Positions 1 through 8,757 of a stretch of DNA of 64,000 nucleotides are shown piece after piece. The notes under the pieces were generated by a model. The model did no database searches, was not told the origin of the DNA, and saw only the letters and a list, made by a program, of their open reading frames with translations. Positions within the stretch are counted from its first letter, which is position 1, and each line of letters opens with the position of its first letter. Source of the stretch: an uncultured Alphaproteobacteria bacterium. Its GTDB lineage: Bacteria > Pseudomonadota > Alphaproteobacteria > Sphingomonadales > Sphingomonadaceae. The DNA lies in the NCBI GenBank assembly GCA_903934325.1, contig CAIZNH010000039.1:124001-188000 (forward strand). Reading direction: 5' to 3'. The translations under genes were made by a program, and so were the position numbers.

Positions 1-24
1 TTCGCTCGAACCCGGCTTGCGCAT
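1..24 (-). CDS. Possible 5' end of a gene leaving the window
   Basis: An ATG reads toward the window edge on the minus strand and starts M-R-K-P-G-S-S-E. It is preceded by an AGGTC that could serve as a ribosome-binding site, with GGGAG a little further upstream. Only eight codons are visible, so no product can be named. It would be co-directional with, and downstream of, the acyl-CoA dehydrogenase gene, so an operon partner is possible. A chance ATG is also quite possible. Confidence 0.25.
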
Positions 25-125
25 GGCTGACCTGTTCTCCCTTGCCGACGGCCCTAAAGAATCACACTTGGCCCCGCACCGCAAGCACCAAGCATGCCGC
101 CCCCATAAAGACTGGGGCGCTCGGC

Positions 126-1292
126 TCAATAGGAGCGCGGCAGGCCGAGCACATGTTCGGCCAGATAGGACAGGATGAGATTGGTCGAGATCGGCGCGAC
201 AGTGTAGAGCCGCGCCTCGCGGAACTTGCGCTCGACGTCATATTCCTCGGCAAAACCAAAGCCGCCGAAGGTCTGCACGCACATGTCGGCCGCGGCCCAG
301 CTGGCTTCGGAGGCGAGAAGCTTGGCCATGTTGGCCTCCTCGCCCGGGTTACCCCCTTCATCGTAAACGCGCGCGGCATGGTGCACCATCAGCTCGGCAG
401 CGCGCATCTGGGCATAGCAGCGCGCGATCGGGAACTGCACGCCCTGGTTCTGGCCGATGGGGCGGGCGAACACGCTGCGATCCTTGGCATAGTCGGTCGC
501 CTTGCGGATGAACCACTTGGCATCGCCGATGCACTCGGCCGCGATCAGGATGCGCTCGGCATTCATGCCCGACAGGATGTAGCGGAAGCCCTTGCCCTCC
601 TCGCCCACGAGGCTGCTGGCGGGGATGCGCAGATCATCGAAGAACACCTCGCAGGACGAGTGGTTCATCATCGTGCGGATCGGCTTGATGCTCATGCCGT
701 TTTTCAGCGCGGCCTGCATGTCGACGAGGAAGATCGAGAGGCCTTCGGTCTTGCTCGCCGCCTGTTCGCGCGGGGTGGTGCGGGCGAGCAGCAGCATGAG
801 ATCAGAATGTTCGGCGCGGCTCGTCCAGATCTTCTGGCCGGAGATCACATATTCATCGCCATCGCGGACGGCGCGGGTCTTGAGGCTCAAGGTATCCGTG
901 CCGCTGGTGGGCTCCGACACGCCAAAGGCCTGAAGCCGCAATTCCCCGCTGGCGATGCGCGGCAGATAGGCCGCCTTCTGCGCCTCCGATCCATAACGCA
1001 GCAGCGTGTTCATGATGTACATTTGCGCATGGGCCGAGGAGCCGTTGCAGCCCGACGCCTGGATTTCCTCCATGATCACGCAGGCCGCCTCAAGGCTGAG
1101 GCCGCTGCCGCCATGCTCTGTCGGGATCAGCGCGGCAAGGAAGCCTGCTTGTGTCAGCGCATCGACAAATTCGCCCGGATAGGCGCGCGCGGCATCCTTG
1201 GTGCGCCAGTATTCGCCCGGAAAACCATCGCACAGGCTAGCGACCGCGCGGCGGATTTCGGCCAGTTCCTCGGGCTCGTGGGCGGTGGACAC
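126..1292 (-). CDS. Acyl-CoA dehydrogenase
   Basis: FAD-dependent acyl-CoA dehydrogenase, about 388 residues, the usual length for this family. It would introduce a 2,3-double bond into an acyl-CoA thioester and pass electrons to ETF. Visible family features are an N-terminal helical domain, a central beta domain containing YVISGQKIWTS, and a C-terminal helical domain with QTFGGFGFAEEYDVERKFRE, the usual ACAD signature region. I chose the GTG start because GGAGAG lies just upstream of it; an in-frame upstream start would add 19 residues that do not look like the family. It is divergent from an MFS transporter gene. Substrate chain length cannot be read from the sequence. Confidence 0.88.
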   Translation of the reverse strand: MSTAHEPEELAEIRRAVASLCDGFPGEYWRTKDAARAYPGEFVDALTQAGFLAALIPTEHGGSGLSLEAACVIMEEIQASGCNGSSAHAQMYIMNTLLRYGSEAQKAAYLPRIASGELRLQAFGVSEPTSGTDTLSLKTRAVRDGDEYVISGQKIWTSRAEHSDLMLLLARTTPREQAASKTEGLSIFLVDMQAALKNGMSIKPIRTMMNHSSCEVFFDDLRIPASSLVGEEGKGFRYILSGMNAERILIAAECIGDAKWFIRKATDYAKDRSVFARPIGQNQGVQFPIARCYAQMRAAELMVHHAARVYDEGGNPGEEANMAKLLASEASWAAADMCVQTFGGFGFAEEYDVERKFREARLYTVAPISTNLILSYLAEHVLGLPRSY

Positions 1293-1421
1293 GCGATGCT
1301 CTCCTTCAACCTGGCGGGCGGATTGAACGCTTGCGCGCCACAAGTCCACCTGACGAATTTATGCGCTTTTGCCACGCGGCTCTCCCGTGGCAATCCCGTT
1401 TCGATCTGATACTGACCGCGC

Positions 1422-2636
1422 GTGACGACTCCCACTCCCCTCGCCTATCTCACCCGCACGCAAGAACGCGCGCTGGCGCTCACCATCGCGGTGGTGACGG
1501 CCAATGCCTATTACATCCACCCGATCATCGGCGAGGTGGCGCGCGCCTTTGACGTTGGCGAGGGCGAGATCGGGCTGGTCCCCGCGCTCAACCAGCTGGC
1601 ACTCGCGCTCGGGATCCTGCTGCTGCTGCCGCTGGGCGATTTCTATTCCAACCGCCGCTTGTGCCTGATCTTCGTTGCGGGCCAGACCCTGTGTCTTGGC
1701 GGCATGGTGCTGGCGCCCGGCTTCGTGCTGTTTACTGCCGCCTCGACCTTGCTCGGCTTCTTCACCATCGCGCCCTACCTGATCCCCGCTTTTGCCTCGA
1801 AACGGGTCGCGCCCGAGCGTCTCGGGCAAGTCACAGCCCAGCTCACCGCCGCGGTGATCTTCGGCATTCTGGTGGCGCGCGTCGGCGCAGGCGTGATTGC
1901 CGAACATGCCGACTGGCACACCGTCTATGTCTGCGCCTTTGCGATCATGGTGGGGGTGACGTGCTTTCTGCCCTTTGCCATGCGCAGCGAAGGCACCGCA
2001 CCCAAGCGCTCCGGGGCCAGCTATGGCGCGCTGATCGCCTCGGTCTTCACGCTAGCGGCCAGGCATCCCGACATGCGGCTCTCGGCAGCGATGCAAGGGC
2101 TGAACTTTGCGACCTTCACGGCCACATGGCTGGCCCTCGCGCTGCATCTGACCAGCCCGGCGATGGGATATGGCACGGATGATGTCGGCTTTCTGGCCGG
2201 GATCGCGGCGGTCAGCGTCGTCACCACGCCGCGGCTCGGGCGCTGGGCGGACCGGGTCGGCCCGCGCCGCGCGCGGATCGCGGCGGCGCTGGTGCAATTC
2301 GTCGGCATCGCGCTGTTCTATCCGCTGGGCTTTTCGATTCTGGCAGTGCTGGTGCCGCTGTTCATCGTCAATCTCGTCGGCCCGACAGTGGATGTGACCG
2401 GACGGATGACGCTGTTCACGCTCGCCCCGGACATCCGCACGCGGCTCACCACCAGCTATATCGTCACCATGTTCGTGGGCGGCGCGATCGGCTCTGCTGC
2501 GGGCACGGCGATCTACGAGGCGGGTGGCTGGGCGGCGGCCTGCGCGCTGCTGCTGGCCATGTCGAGCGCGGTGCTGAGCCTTGCGATCTATGCCGAGCGG
2601 CGCTGGCGCAGGCTGGGTGATGTTGAGGCCGCCTGA
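1422..2636 (+). CDS. MFS family transporter
   Basis: A 404-residue integral inner-membrane protein with about twelve hydrophobic segments in two halves, the layout of the major facilitator superfamily. After the second membrane helix comes GDFYSNRR, which matches the conserved MFS loop 2-3 motif (G-x-x-x-D-R/K), and the equivalent second-half loop reads GRWADRVGPRRAR. It resembles drug:H+ antiporter-type transporters, but the substrate cannot be inferred. The start is GTG; no strong Shine-Dalgarno sequence is visible. It is divergently arranged with the acyl-CoA dehydrogenase, so the 129 bases between them must hold both promoters. Confidence 0.85.
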   Translation: MTTPTPLAYLTRTQERALALTIAVVTANAYYIHPIIGEVARAFDVGEGEIGLVPALNQLALALGILLLLPLGDFYSNRRLCLIFVAGQTLCLGGMVLAPGFVLFTAASTLLGFFTIAPYLIPAFASKRVAPERLGQVTAQLTAAVIFGILVARVGAGVIAEHADWHTVYVCAFAIMVGVTCFLPFAMRSEGTAPKRSGASYGALIASVFTLAARHPDMRLSAAMQGLNFATFTATWLALALHLTSPAMGYGTDDVGFLAGIAAVSVVTTPRLGRWADRVGPRRARIAAALVQFVGIALFYPLGFSILAVLVPLFIVNLVGPTVDVTGRMTLFTLAPDIRTRLTTSYIVTMFVGGAIGSAAGTAIYEAGGWAAACALLLAMSSAVLSLAIYAERRWRRLGDVEAA

Positions 2637-2693
2637 CAGGAAAAGTGTCAAGCTTCTCATTTTATTAGGAAATTTCCGCTAGTTCGGTCAATG

Positions 2694-2764
2694 AAAGGCG
2701 TTCAGGCCAGAAACCGAATGACGGGCCAATCCTCCCCTCACTCCGGTCGGGCCGAACGCCTTTT
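2694..2764. terminator. Bidirectional terminator-like hairpin
   Basis: AAAGGCGTTC (2694-2703) is perfectly complementary to GAACGCCTTT (2754-2763). GGCC (2705-2708) extends the stem to GGCC (2750-2753) past a single bulged A. The stem is followed by TTTT on the plus strand and by a T-containing run on the minus strand. It sits between the 3' end of the MFS gene and the 3' end of the oppositely oriented tRNA, the expected place for a shared terminator. The 41-base loop is longer than usual. Confidence 0.55.
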
Positions 2765-2791
2765 GCTTTGCCTGTCATGCTGCTGGGTGAG

Positions 2792-2868
2792 TGGTGACCC
2801 CGGCGCGATTCGAACGCGCGGCCCCCAGATTAGGAATCTGGTGCTCTATCCGGCTGAGCTACGGGGTC
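2792..2868 (-). tRNA. tRNA-Arg (anticodon CCT)
   Basis: A 77-nucleotide cloverleaf on the minus strand. The acceptor stem GACCCCG pairs with CGGGGTC, followed by discriminator A and an encoded CCA end. The D-arm carries GCTCAG...GAGC. The anticodon stem CCAGA/TCTGG encloses the loop TTCCTAA, giving anticodon CCT, which reads AGG arginine codons. The T-arm contains GTTCGAATC. AGG is a rare codon in GC-rich alphaproteobacteria. It lies just downstream of the grxC/DUF1178 operon on the same strand. Confidence 0.97.
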
Positions 2869-2895
2869 CCGTGGCTCTCTTAGCATCCACTTCCT

Positions 2896-3363
2896 TCAAT
2901 TCAACTTATCCGGCGGGGCCACGGGGAACGGCAGCGGCGCGACCGGCACGCCCTCCTCGATAAGGGCCTTGGCTTCGGCGAGGCTCGCCTGCCCGTGGAT
3001 CGGGGCTTCGTCGCGCTCGCCATAATGCATCTTGCGGGTTTCATCGGCGAACTTGTCACCCACCCATGTCGAGTTTCTGAGCGCTTCGGCCTGCGCCTTG
3101 GCGAGCGCAGCCAGCGCCTTCTGCACCTCTGGCGGCATCGGCGTGTTGGCCATCGGCTGCGCGGCGGCGGGGGCCGGCGCATCGGCGCGGGTGTTGCCCT
3201 TGGCAGGCACGGCCGGCGCCATCGGCGCCTTGCTCACCTCACCCGAACCGCAGGTCGGACAAGCCAGCAATCCGCGCGCGTGCTGATCCTCGTAATCGGC
3301 CGAGGAGCCGAACCAGCCCTCGAAACGGTGGCCTTGCTGACAGGAGAGGTCGAAAACGATCAT
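2896..3363 (-). CDS. DUF1178 family protein
   Basis: A 155-residue protein of the alphaproteobacterial DUF1178 family. It begins MIVFDLSCQQGHRFEGWFGS, typical of the family. CPTCG (C-x-x-C) follows in the first 40 residues, suggesting a small metal site, perhaps with an upstream Cys/His pair. The middle is Ala/Pro-rich and low complexity. The C-terminal part carries GERDEAPIHGQAS, which recurs in the family. Its biochemical function is unknown. It is the last gene of a grxC / carbon-nitrogen hydrolase / DUF1178 cluster and follows the hydrolase stop by a few bases, so it is probably co-transcribed. Confidence 0.85.
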   Translation of the reverse strand: MIVFDLSCQQGHRFEGWFGSSADYEDQHARGLLACPTCGSGEVSKAPMAPAVPAKGNTRADAPAPAAAQPMANTPMPPEVQKALAALAKAQAEALRNSTWVGDKFADETRKMHYGERDEAPIHGQASLAEAKALIEEGVPVAPLPFPVAPPDKLN

Positions 3364-3368
3364 GGCGA

Positions 3369-4188
3369 TCAGGATTTGGGAATTGCGCGGCGATTGGCAA
3401 GAGCGGGCACCTGCGTGCGCACTTCGGCAATGCGGGCAAGGTCGATATCGCAGAACGCGAGCCCCGGCGCATCTCCCCCCATGTCGAGCAGCACTTCTCC
3501 CCAGGGATCGACCACGAGGGAATGGCCATAGGTCTCGCGCCCGTCCTCGTGGCGGCCCACCTGGGCTGCGGCGATGACGAAGGCGGAAGACTCGATCGCC
3601 CGGGCGCGCAGCATGACGTGCCAGTGCGCTGCGCCCGTGGGACGGGTAAAGGCAGCGGGCACGGCGATTGTCTCGCAGCGCCGGTCGCCCAACTCTCCGA
3701 ACAGCGCGGGGAACCTCAGGTCGTAGCAGATCGTGAGGCCAAGCCGCCCGACCGGCGTGTCCTCGATCACCACCACCTCTTCGCCCGGGCGATAGGCATT
3801 GCTCTCGCGCCAGCTTTCGCCGTTTGCGAGATCCACATCGAACATATGGATCTTGTCGTAGGTGTCTGGTCGCTCGCCGTCAGGTGCGAACAGCATTGAT
3901 CGGTTGGCATTGCGCCCGCCCCCCGCCGCCACCGCCATCGAGCCGAGCGCGATGGTGAGCCCGTGCTCCTCGGCCAGATTGGCGAGCATCGGCACGAAAG
4001 GCGAGGCGTCCTGCGACACGATATGCGGCGCGGCGCGCGCGGTCGCGATCGAGCAGCAGCGACATTTCAGGCGTGAAGAGCATCTGCGCCCCGCCCTCCA
4101 CAGCATCAGAGGCGGCGCGCGCGATCGTGTCGAAGTTGCGCCCCGGATCAATCCCGGAGCACATCTGCAAAACGGCGATCCGCGGCAT
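3369..4188 (-). pseudogene. Carbon-nitrogen hydrolase (nitrilase superfamily), frameshifted
   Basis: Amidohydrolase of the nitrilase superfamily, close to the Nit/omega-amidase branch. The N-terminal part (MPRIAVLQMCSGIDPGRN through LFTPEMSLLLDRDRAR) is in one frame. The rest (PHIVSQDASPFVP through the C-terminus) is in another. All three catalytic residues exist when the frames are joined: Glu in LFTPEM, Lys in YDKIHMFD and Cys in TICYDLRFP. The break falls in the alternating CG run near 4031-4044. Restoring one CG unit gives a smooth DRDRARAAPHIVSQ. The gene may be inactivated, or the sequence may have lost two bases here. The start overlaps the grxC stop as TGATG. Confidence 0.8.
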
Positions 4189-4451
4189 CAGCCTGCCAGA
4201 AGCGCGTCGAGCTTGCCCGCAGCCTCCAGCGCGGCGAGATCATCGCTCCCGCCCACGTGCACCTCGCCGATGAAGATCTGCGGCACGGTCATCGCGTTGG
4301 GCGCGCGGGCGAGCATTTCCTCGCGCTTCGGCCCGCCCAGCGTGATGTCATATTCGGTGAAGACCGCGCCTTTCTCGGTCAAAAGGCGCTTCGCCCGCAC
4401 GCAGAAGGGGCAGGCGAACTTGGTGTAGATATCGATCTGTGGGCCAGCCAT
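4188..4451 (-). CDS. grxC: Glutaredoxin 3
   Basis: A class I dithiol glutaredoxin of 87 residues, the normal length for GrxC. It begins MAGPQIDIYTKFACPFCVRAK, with the CPFC active site at residues 14-17. The cis-Pro segment TVPQIFIG and the glutathione-binding GGSDDL motif follow. It reduces glutathione-mixed disulfides in the cytoplasm. Two adjacent ATGs are available; I chose the second because AGAGG sits at better spacing from it. The stop overlaps the next gene's ATG by one base, so translation is probably coupled. It is divergent from the Hsp20 gene. Confidence 0.92.
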   Translation of the reverse strand: MAGPQIDIYTKFACPFCVRAKRLLTEKGAVFTEYDITLGGPKREEMLARAPNAMTVPQIFIGEVHVGGSDDLAALEAAGKLDALLAG

Positions 4452-4459
4452 CATGTCCT

Positions 4460-4488
4460 CTTGAAAGCGTGCTGCGATAGCCCAGATA
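4460..4488 (+). promoter_or_regulatory. Sigma32 (RpoH)-like heat-shock promoter for hsp20
   Basis: CTTGAAA at 4460-4466 is an exact match to the heat-shock sigma -35 core. After a 14-base spacer comes CCCAGATA at 4481-4488, a partial match to the CCCCAT-type -10 element. Transcription starting near 4495 would give a leader of about 105 bases before the Hsp20 ATG, the length expected if it carries an RNA thermometer. The -35 element overlaps the upstream region of the divergent grxC gene. The assignment is by motif only. Confidence 0.5.
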
Positions 4489-4522
4489 AAGCCTGTTGCC
4501 GCGTTCCGCCAGTCTTGGGGAA

Positions 4523-4594
4523 CACCTGCGGTGACACGCGGGTGCTGTATCCGGCAGGCCCGCGCCAGACCAAATTGCTCAGACACGAGGATTT
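4523..4594 (+). promoter_or_regulatory. ROSE-type RNA thermometer in the hsp20 leader
   Basis: Two hairpins lie in the predicted leader. The first pairs CACCTGCG (4523-4530) with CGCGGGTG (4537-4544) around a six-base loop. The second, start-proximal hairpin pairs AAATTGCT (4572-4579) with AGGATTT (4588-4594), leaving one unpaired G. This is the hallmark of ROSE elements: a U-U/C-G-C-U strand masks the AGGA Shine-Dalgarno with a bulged G opposite it. Such elements control small heat-shock genes in alphaproteobacteria by melting at high temperature. The AGGA lies nine bases before the ATG. The pairing is seen directly; function is inferred. Confidence 0.72.
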
Positions 4595-4600
4595 GCATCA

Positions 4601-5080
4601 ATGTCGCGTTTCGATTTCACCCCCTATCGCCGCAGCACCGTGGGTTTTGACCGCCTGTTCGACCTGCTCGAAAACCAGGCCCGCCTCAACGCCGGCGACA
4701 ATTATCCCCCCTTCAACATCTCGCGTTCGGGCGAGGACAATTACCGCATCACGCTGGCCGTGGCGGGCTTCCGTCCGGGCGATATCGACATCACCGCCCA
4801 GCAGAACCTGCTGGTCGTGCAGGGCCGCAAGCGCGACGAGATCGCGGACGGATCGGAGCTGATCCATGTCGGCATCGCCAATCGCGGGTTCGAGCGCCGC
4901 TTTGAACTGGCCGATTTCGTGCGCGTCGAAAGCGCCGACCTTGCCGACGGGCTGCTGACCATCGATCTGGTGCGCGAAGTGCCCGAGGCGATGAAGCCCA
5001 AGAAGATCGCGATCAATGGCGCCGCACGGCTGACTGCTGTGCAGCTGGACGACGCGGACAAGGCCTCCAGCGCTGCCTGA
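4601..5080 (+). CDS. Hsp20 family small heat-shock protein
   Basis: A 159-residue small heat-shock protein of the IbpA/HspA class, an ATP-independent holdase that binds unfolding proteins. The N-terminal arm MSRFDFTPYRRSTVGFDRLF is typical of alphaproteobacterial class A proteins. The alpha-crystallin domain spans about residues 36-135, with YPPFNISRSGEDNYRITLAVAG at its start and VESADLADGLLTIDLVREVPE near its end. The C-terminal PKKIAI carries the I-x-I anchor used for oligomer assembly. The start is fixed by AGGA nine bases upstream. It is apparently heat-controlled at two levels, by a sigma32-like promoter and a ROSE thermometer in the leader. Confidence 0.93.
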   Translation: MSRFDFTPYRRSTVGFDRLFDLLENQARLNAGDNYPPFNISRSGEDNYRITLAVAGFRPGDIDITAQQNLLVVQGRKRDEIADGSELIHVGIANRGFERRFELADFVRVESADLADGLLTIDLVREVPEAMKPKKIAINGAARLTAVQLDDADKASSAA

Positions 5081-5112
5081 ACATCGGAATTGATGGAAAA
5101 CTGAGGGCCGTA

Positions 5113-5152
5113 GGGGGCGGGTCTTGCGATCCGCCCCCGCGGCTTAAGCCGC
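5113..5152. terminator. GC-rich hairpin pair downstream of hsp20
   Basis: GGGGGCGG (5113-5120) pairs with CCGCCCCC (5131-5138) around a ten-base loop. It is directly followed by the perfect 14-base palindrome GCGGCTTAAGCCGC (5139-5152). The location 33 bases after the Hsp20 stop fits a transcription terminator, but there is no T-tract. If the neighbouring structured region is transcribed from the minus strand, the same hairpins could end that RNA instead. Confidence 0.5.
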
Positions 5153-5470
5153 CTTGCCTGATCCTGTCCGTCCGGGTCGCAGAAGACGGACAAAACGCGG
5201 CAAGCTCGTGACCATGAAAGGACCGTAAAACAGGTCCGGTCTGCCGCATCGGCAACCCGGTGAGACAAGACCCTTCTACCCGGGGAGGACCTTACAAATC
5301 CCTTCCTTGGGCCAGCGTCTAATGCGGAAACGCAATCTCACGCAAGCGTAAACTTACAAAGTTGTAAGGAAGCGACAGCGCCGCTCAAATCCTTGTAACA
5401 AAACGACCCATACCCGCGTCCAGCGCAGCGAAAACCGCCCTGCTACCCTGTCACAATTGTGTCGAAAAAA
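5153..5470. other. Gene-free structured region, candidate small RNA
   Basis: About 320 bases between the convergent ends of hsp20 and pyrG contain no convincing ORF but many inverted repeats. GTCCGTC/GACGGAC pair at 5166-5172 and 5185-5191. GCGGCA/TGCCGC pair at 5197-5202 and 5242-5247 and enclose GGACC/GGTCC (5220-5224, 5233-5237). A competing hairpin TGCCG/CGGCA (5242-5246, 5249-5253) and a CCCGG/CCGGG stem (5256-5260, 5280-5284) follow. CTTACAA-AG-TTGTAAG (5353-5368) is a short palindrome, and CTTACAAA also occurs at 5291-5298. I could not match it to 6S, tmRNA, SRP or a known riboswitch. Strand and identity are open. Confidence 0.4.
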
Positions 5471-7117
<1,647 letters not shown>

Positions 7118-7232
7118 TTAAGCAGCGAGAGGGATTCGGGGCAAGCGAATTGAGCAGGCGATCGGCCTGCCATCCACAGCCCTGTGACAAATGCGCCGCG
7201 CAGCCGCCTGAGCGGGGCGCGGGCGTTCGGGC

Positions 7233-7607
7233 TTACTGGCCCTGCGGAGCCCCGGCAGGCGCTGCGGGTGCGGCAGGGGCAGGCGCAACGGGTGCGACCG
7301 GCTCGGCCAGCGGGTCAACCCCGGGGGCCGGAGCGCCGGTGGCGCGTTCCAGCGTCGTGCTGACCGTGCCCACCCGGCTTTCGCGCACGGCCAGAGCCGC
7401 GAGCACGATGGCAAGGGTGACAAAGACAATCGCCAGCCACTTGGTCGCCCGGGTCAGGAAATCCGCTGCCCCGCGCGCACCGAAAGCGCCAGACGGGCTG
7501 CCGCCGATCCCCAGCCCGCCACCTTCGGAGCGCTGCATCAGCACCACGCCGACGAGAGCTGCGGCCACGATGGCCTGGATCACGGTGAGGAAAAGGAACA
7601 GCGACAT
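7233..7607 (-). CDS. secG: Preprotein translocase subunit SecG
   Basis: A 124-residue small subunit of the SecYEG translocon. The N-terminal membrane segment MSLFLFLTVIQAIVAAALVG is followed by the SecG signature VLMQRSEGGGLGIGGSPSG. A second membrane segment spans about residues 55-75 (KWLAIVFVTLAIVLAALAV). The tail is a long Ala/Pro-rich extension, common in alphaproteobacterial SecG. I chose the internal ATG because the 28 residues upstream do not resemble SecG and AAGAG lies upstream of this start. The tpiA-secG-pyrG order is often seen in alphaproteobacteria. Confidence 0.93.
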   Translation of the reverse strand: MSLFLFLTVIQAIVAAALVGVVLMQRSEGGGLGIGGSPSGAFGARGAADFLTRATKWLAIVFVTLAIVLAALAVRESRVGTVSTTLERATGAPAPGVDPLAEPVAPVAPAPAAPAAPAGAPQGQ

Positions 7608-7695
7608 GAAGGATACTCTTGGCAAGGGCGCGTGTGCGCACCCGGGAAACGTCATTGGGCGCCATGTAGGCTGCGCGGGCGAAATCGGCAAGGGT

Positions 7696-7723
7696 GGGCG
7701 GGGGCCTGAGCGCGCCCCTGCCC
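7696..7723 (-). terminator. Possible terminator hairpin after tpiA
   Basis: GGGCGGGGGC (7696-7705) can pair with GCCCCTGCCC (7714-7723) with one mismatch and an eight-base loop, just beyond the tpiA stop on the minus strand. No clear T-tract follows, so it may be only an attenuating or mRNA-stabilising hairpin between tpiA and secG. Confidence 0.35.
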
Positions 7724-7730
7724 TCCCGGC

Positions 7731-8504
7731 TTAGTGGTCGGACGGCTCGCCGGCAGCGAGCGCGATGCCCATAAAGCTGTCGGCGGTGAGGCTTGCGCCG
7801 CCCACCAGCGCTCCGCCGACATCGGGCACGGCGAAAATTTCGGCCGCGTTTTCCGGCTTTACCGAGCCGCCGTAAAGGATGCGCACATCCCCGCCCTGCT
7901 CGGCGCCGTAGAGGCTGACGAGCAGCTTGCGGATGACGGAGTGCATTTCGGCAATGTCATCGGTGGTCGCGGCATTGCCGGTGCCGATCGCCCAGATCGG
8001 TTCATAGGCGACCGTGATCCGCTCGGCGATATCGGCCGGCGCATCGGCTGGTGCGGGCAGCGAGGCCTTCAATTGCTTCTTCACGAAGGCCACGGCCTTG
8101 CCCGAATCGCGGGTCTGCGCGCTTTCGCCGCAGCACATGATGATGCGCAGGCCTGCACCAAGCGCTGCGGCCGCCTTGGCGCGCACCAGCGCATCGCTTT
8201 CGCCATGGCCCTGACGGCGCTCGGAATGGCCGAGGATCACGAACTTGGCGCCAGCATCGGCCACCATCGCGGCGGAAATATCGCCGGTGAAGGCCCCGCC
8301 ATCGGCGTGGTGGCAATCCTGCGCCCCGACCGAGATCTGCTCGGCCTCGCGGTGGATCGGGTGGATCAACGTGAAGGGCGGCGCGAGTGCGACCTCGACC
8401 TTCATGTGGCGCTGGGCGGCACGATCGATCGCGCGCGCTTCGGAAAGCATCGCGCGGGTGCCATGCATTTTCCAGTTTCCGACGATGTAGGGTCGGCGAG
8501 TCAT
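7731..8504 (-). CDS. tpiA: Triose-phosphate isomerase
   Basis: A 257-residue TIM barrel that interconverts dihydroxyacetone phosphate and glyceraldehyde 3-phosphate. The N-terminal RRPYIVGNWKMHG carries the substrate-binding Asn and catalytic Lys. GHSERR contains the electrophilic His, and AYEPIWAIGTG the catalytic Glu and flexible loop 6. The C-terminal ILYGGSVKPENA and GALVGGASL are phosphate-binding loops. The ATG was chosen for the AGGAC seven bases upstream and the canonical family start; an upstream in-frame start would add five residues. Confidence 0.97.
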   Translation of the reverse strand: MTRRPYIVGNWKMHGTRAMLSEARAIDRAAQRHMKVEVALAPPFTLIHPIHREAEQISVGAQDCHHADGGAFTGDISAAMVADAGAKFVILGHSERRQGHGESDALVRAKAAAALGAGLRIIMCCGESAQTRDSGKAVAFVKKQLKASLPAPADAPADIAERITVAYEPIWAIGTGNAATTDDIAEMHSVIRKLLVSLYGAEQGGDVRILYGGSVKPENAAEIFAVPDVGGALVGGASLTADSFMGIALAAGEPSDH

Positions 8505-8545
8505 GGGTGTGTCCTGCACCTTGAGAGAGGGAATGGCGATTGTTT

Positions 8546-8584
8546 TTGGGCCTTAGGGCCAATGTTCTTGGGCCTTAGGGCCAA
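8546..8584. repeat. Tandem imperfect palindromes between tpiA and ppiD
   Basis: The 17-base near-palindrome TTGGGCCTTAGGGCCAA occurs at 8546-8562 and again at 8568-8584, a 22-base spacing of about two helical turns. It lies in the 253-base divergent spacer between tpiA and ppiD. The layout is what a dimeric repressor operator would look like, but simple repeat duplication is equally possible. The remaining spacer to 8757 shows no ORF, and I saw no Trp-rich leader peptide in it. Confidence 0.5.
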
Positions 8585-8757
8585 GGGGCCGCGTCCGCTA
8601 GCCGAACATCCGCGTCCAGTCAAAAGGCTGCATCCACAAACAACAAAAGGCCCCCAGACCTGTTGCCGCGCGGACGCAGGGCCGATAAAGCGCGCCTCGC
8701 GCCGGTTGTAGAAGCGGCGTCCAGCAGCCGTTCTGACCACCCGGGATCACGCCAGCA

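Noticed and set aside
8586-8757. Possible tryptophan attenuator leader before the ppiD-trpE unit
   Set aside because: I found no short plus-strand ORF with consecutive Trp codons and no terminator/antiterminator pair; ppiD also intervenes.
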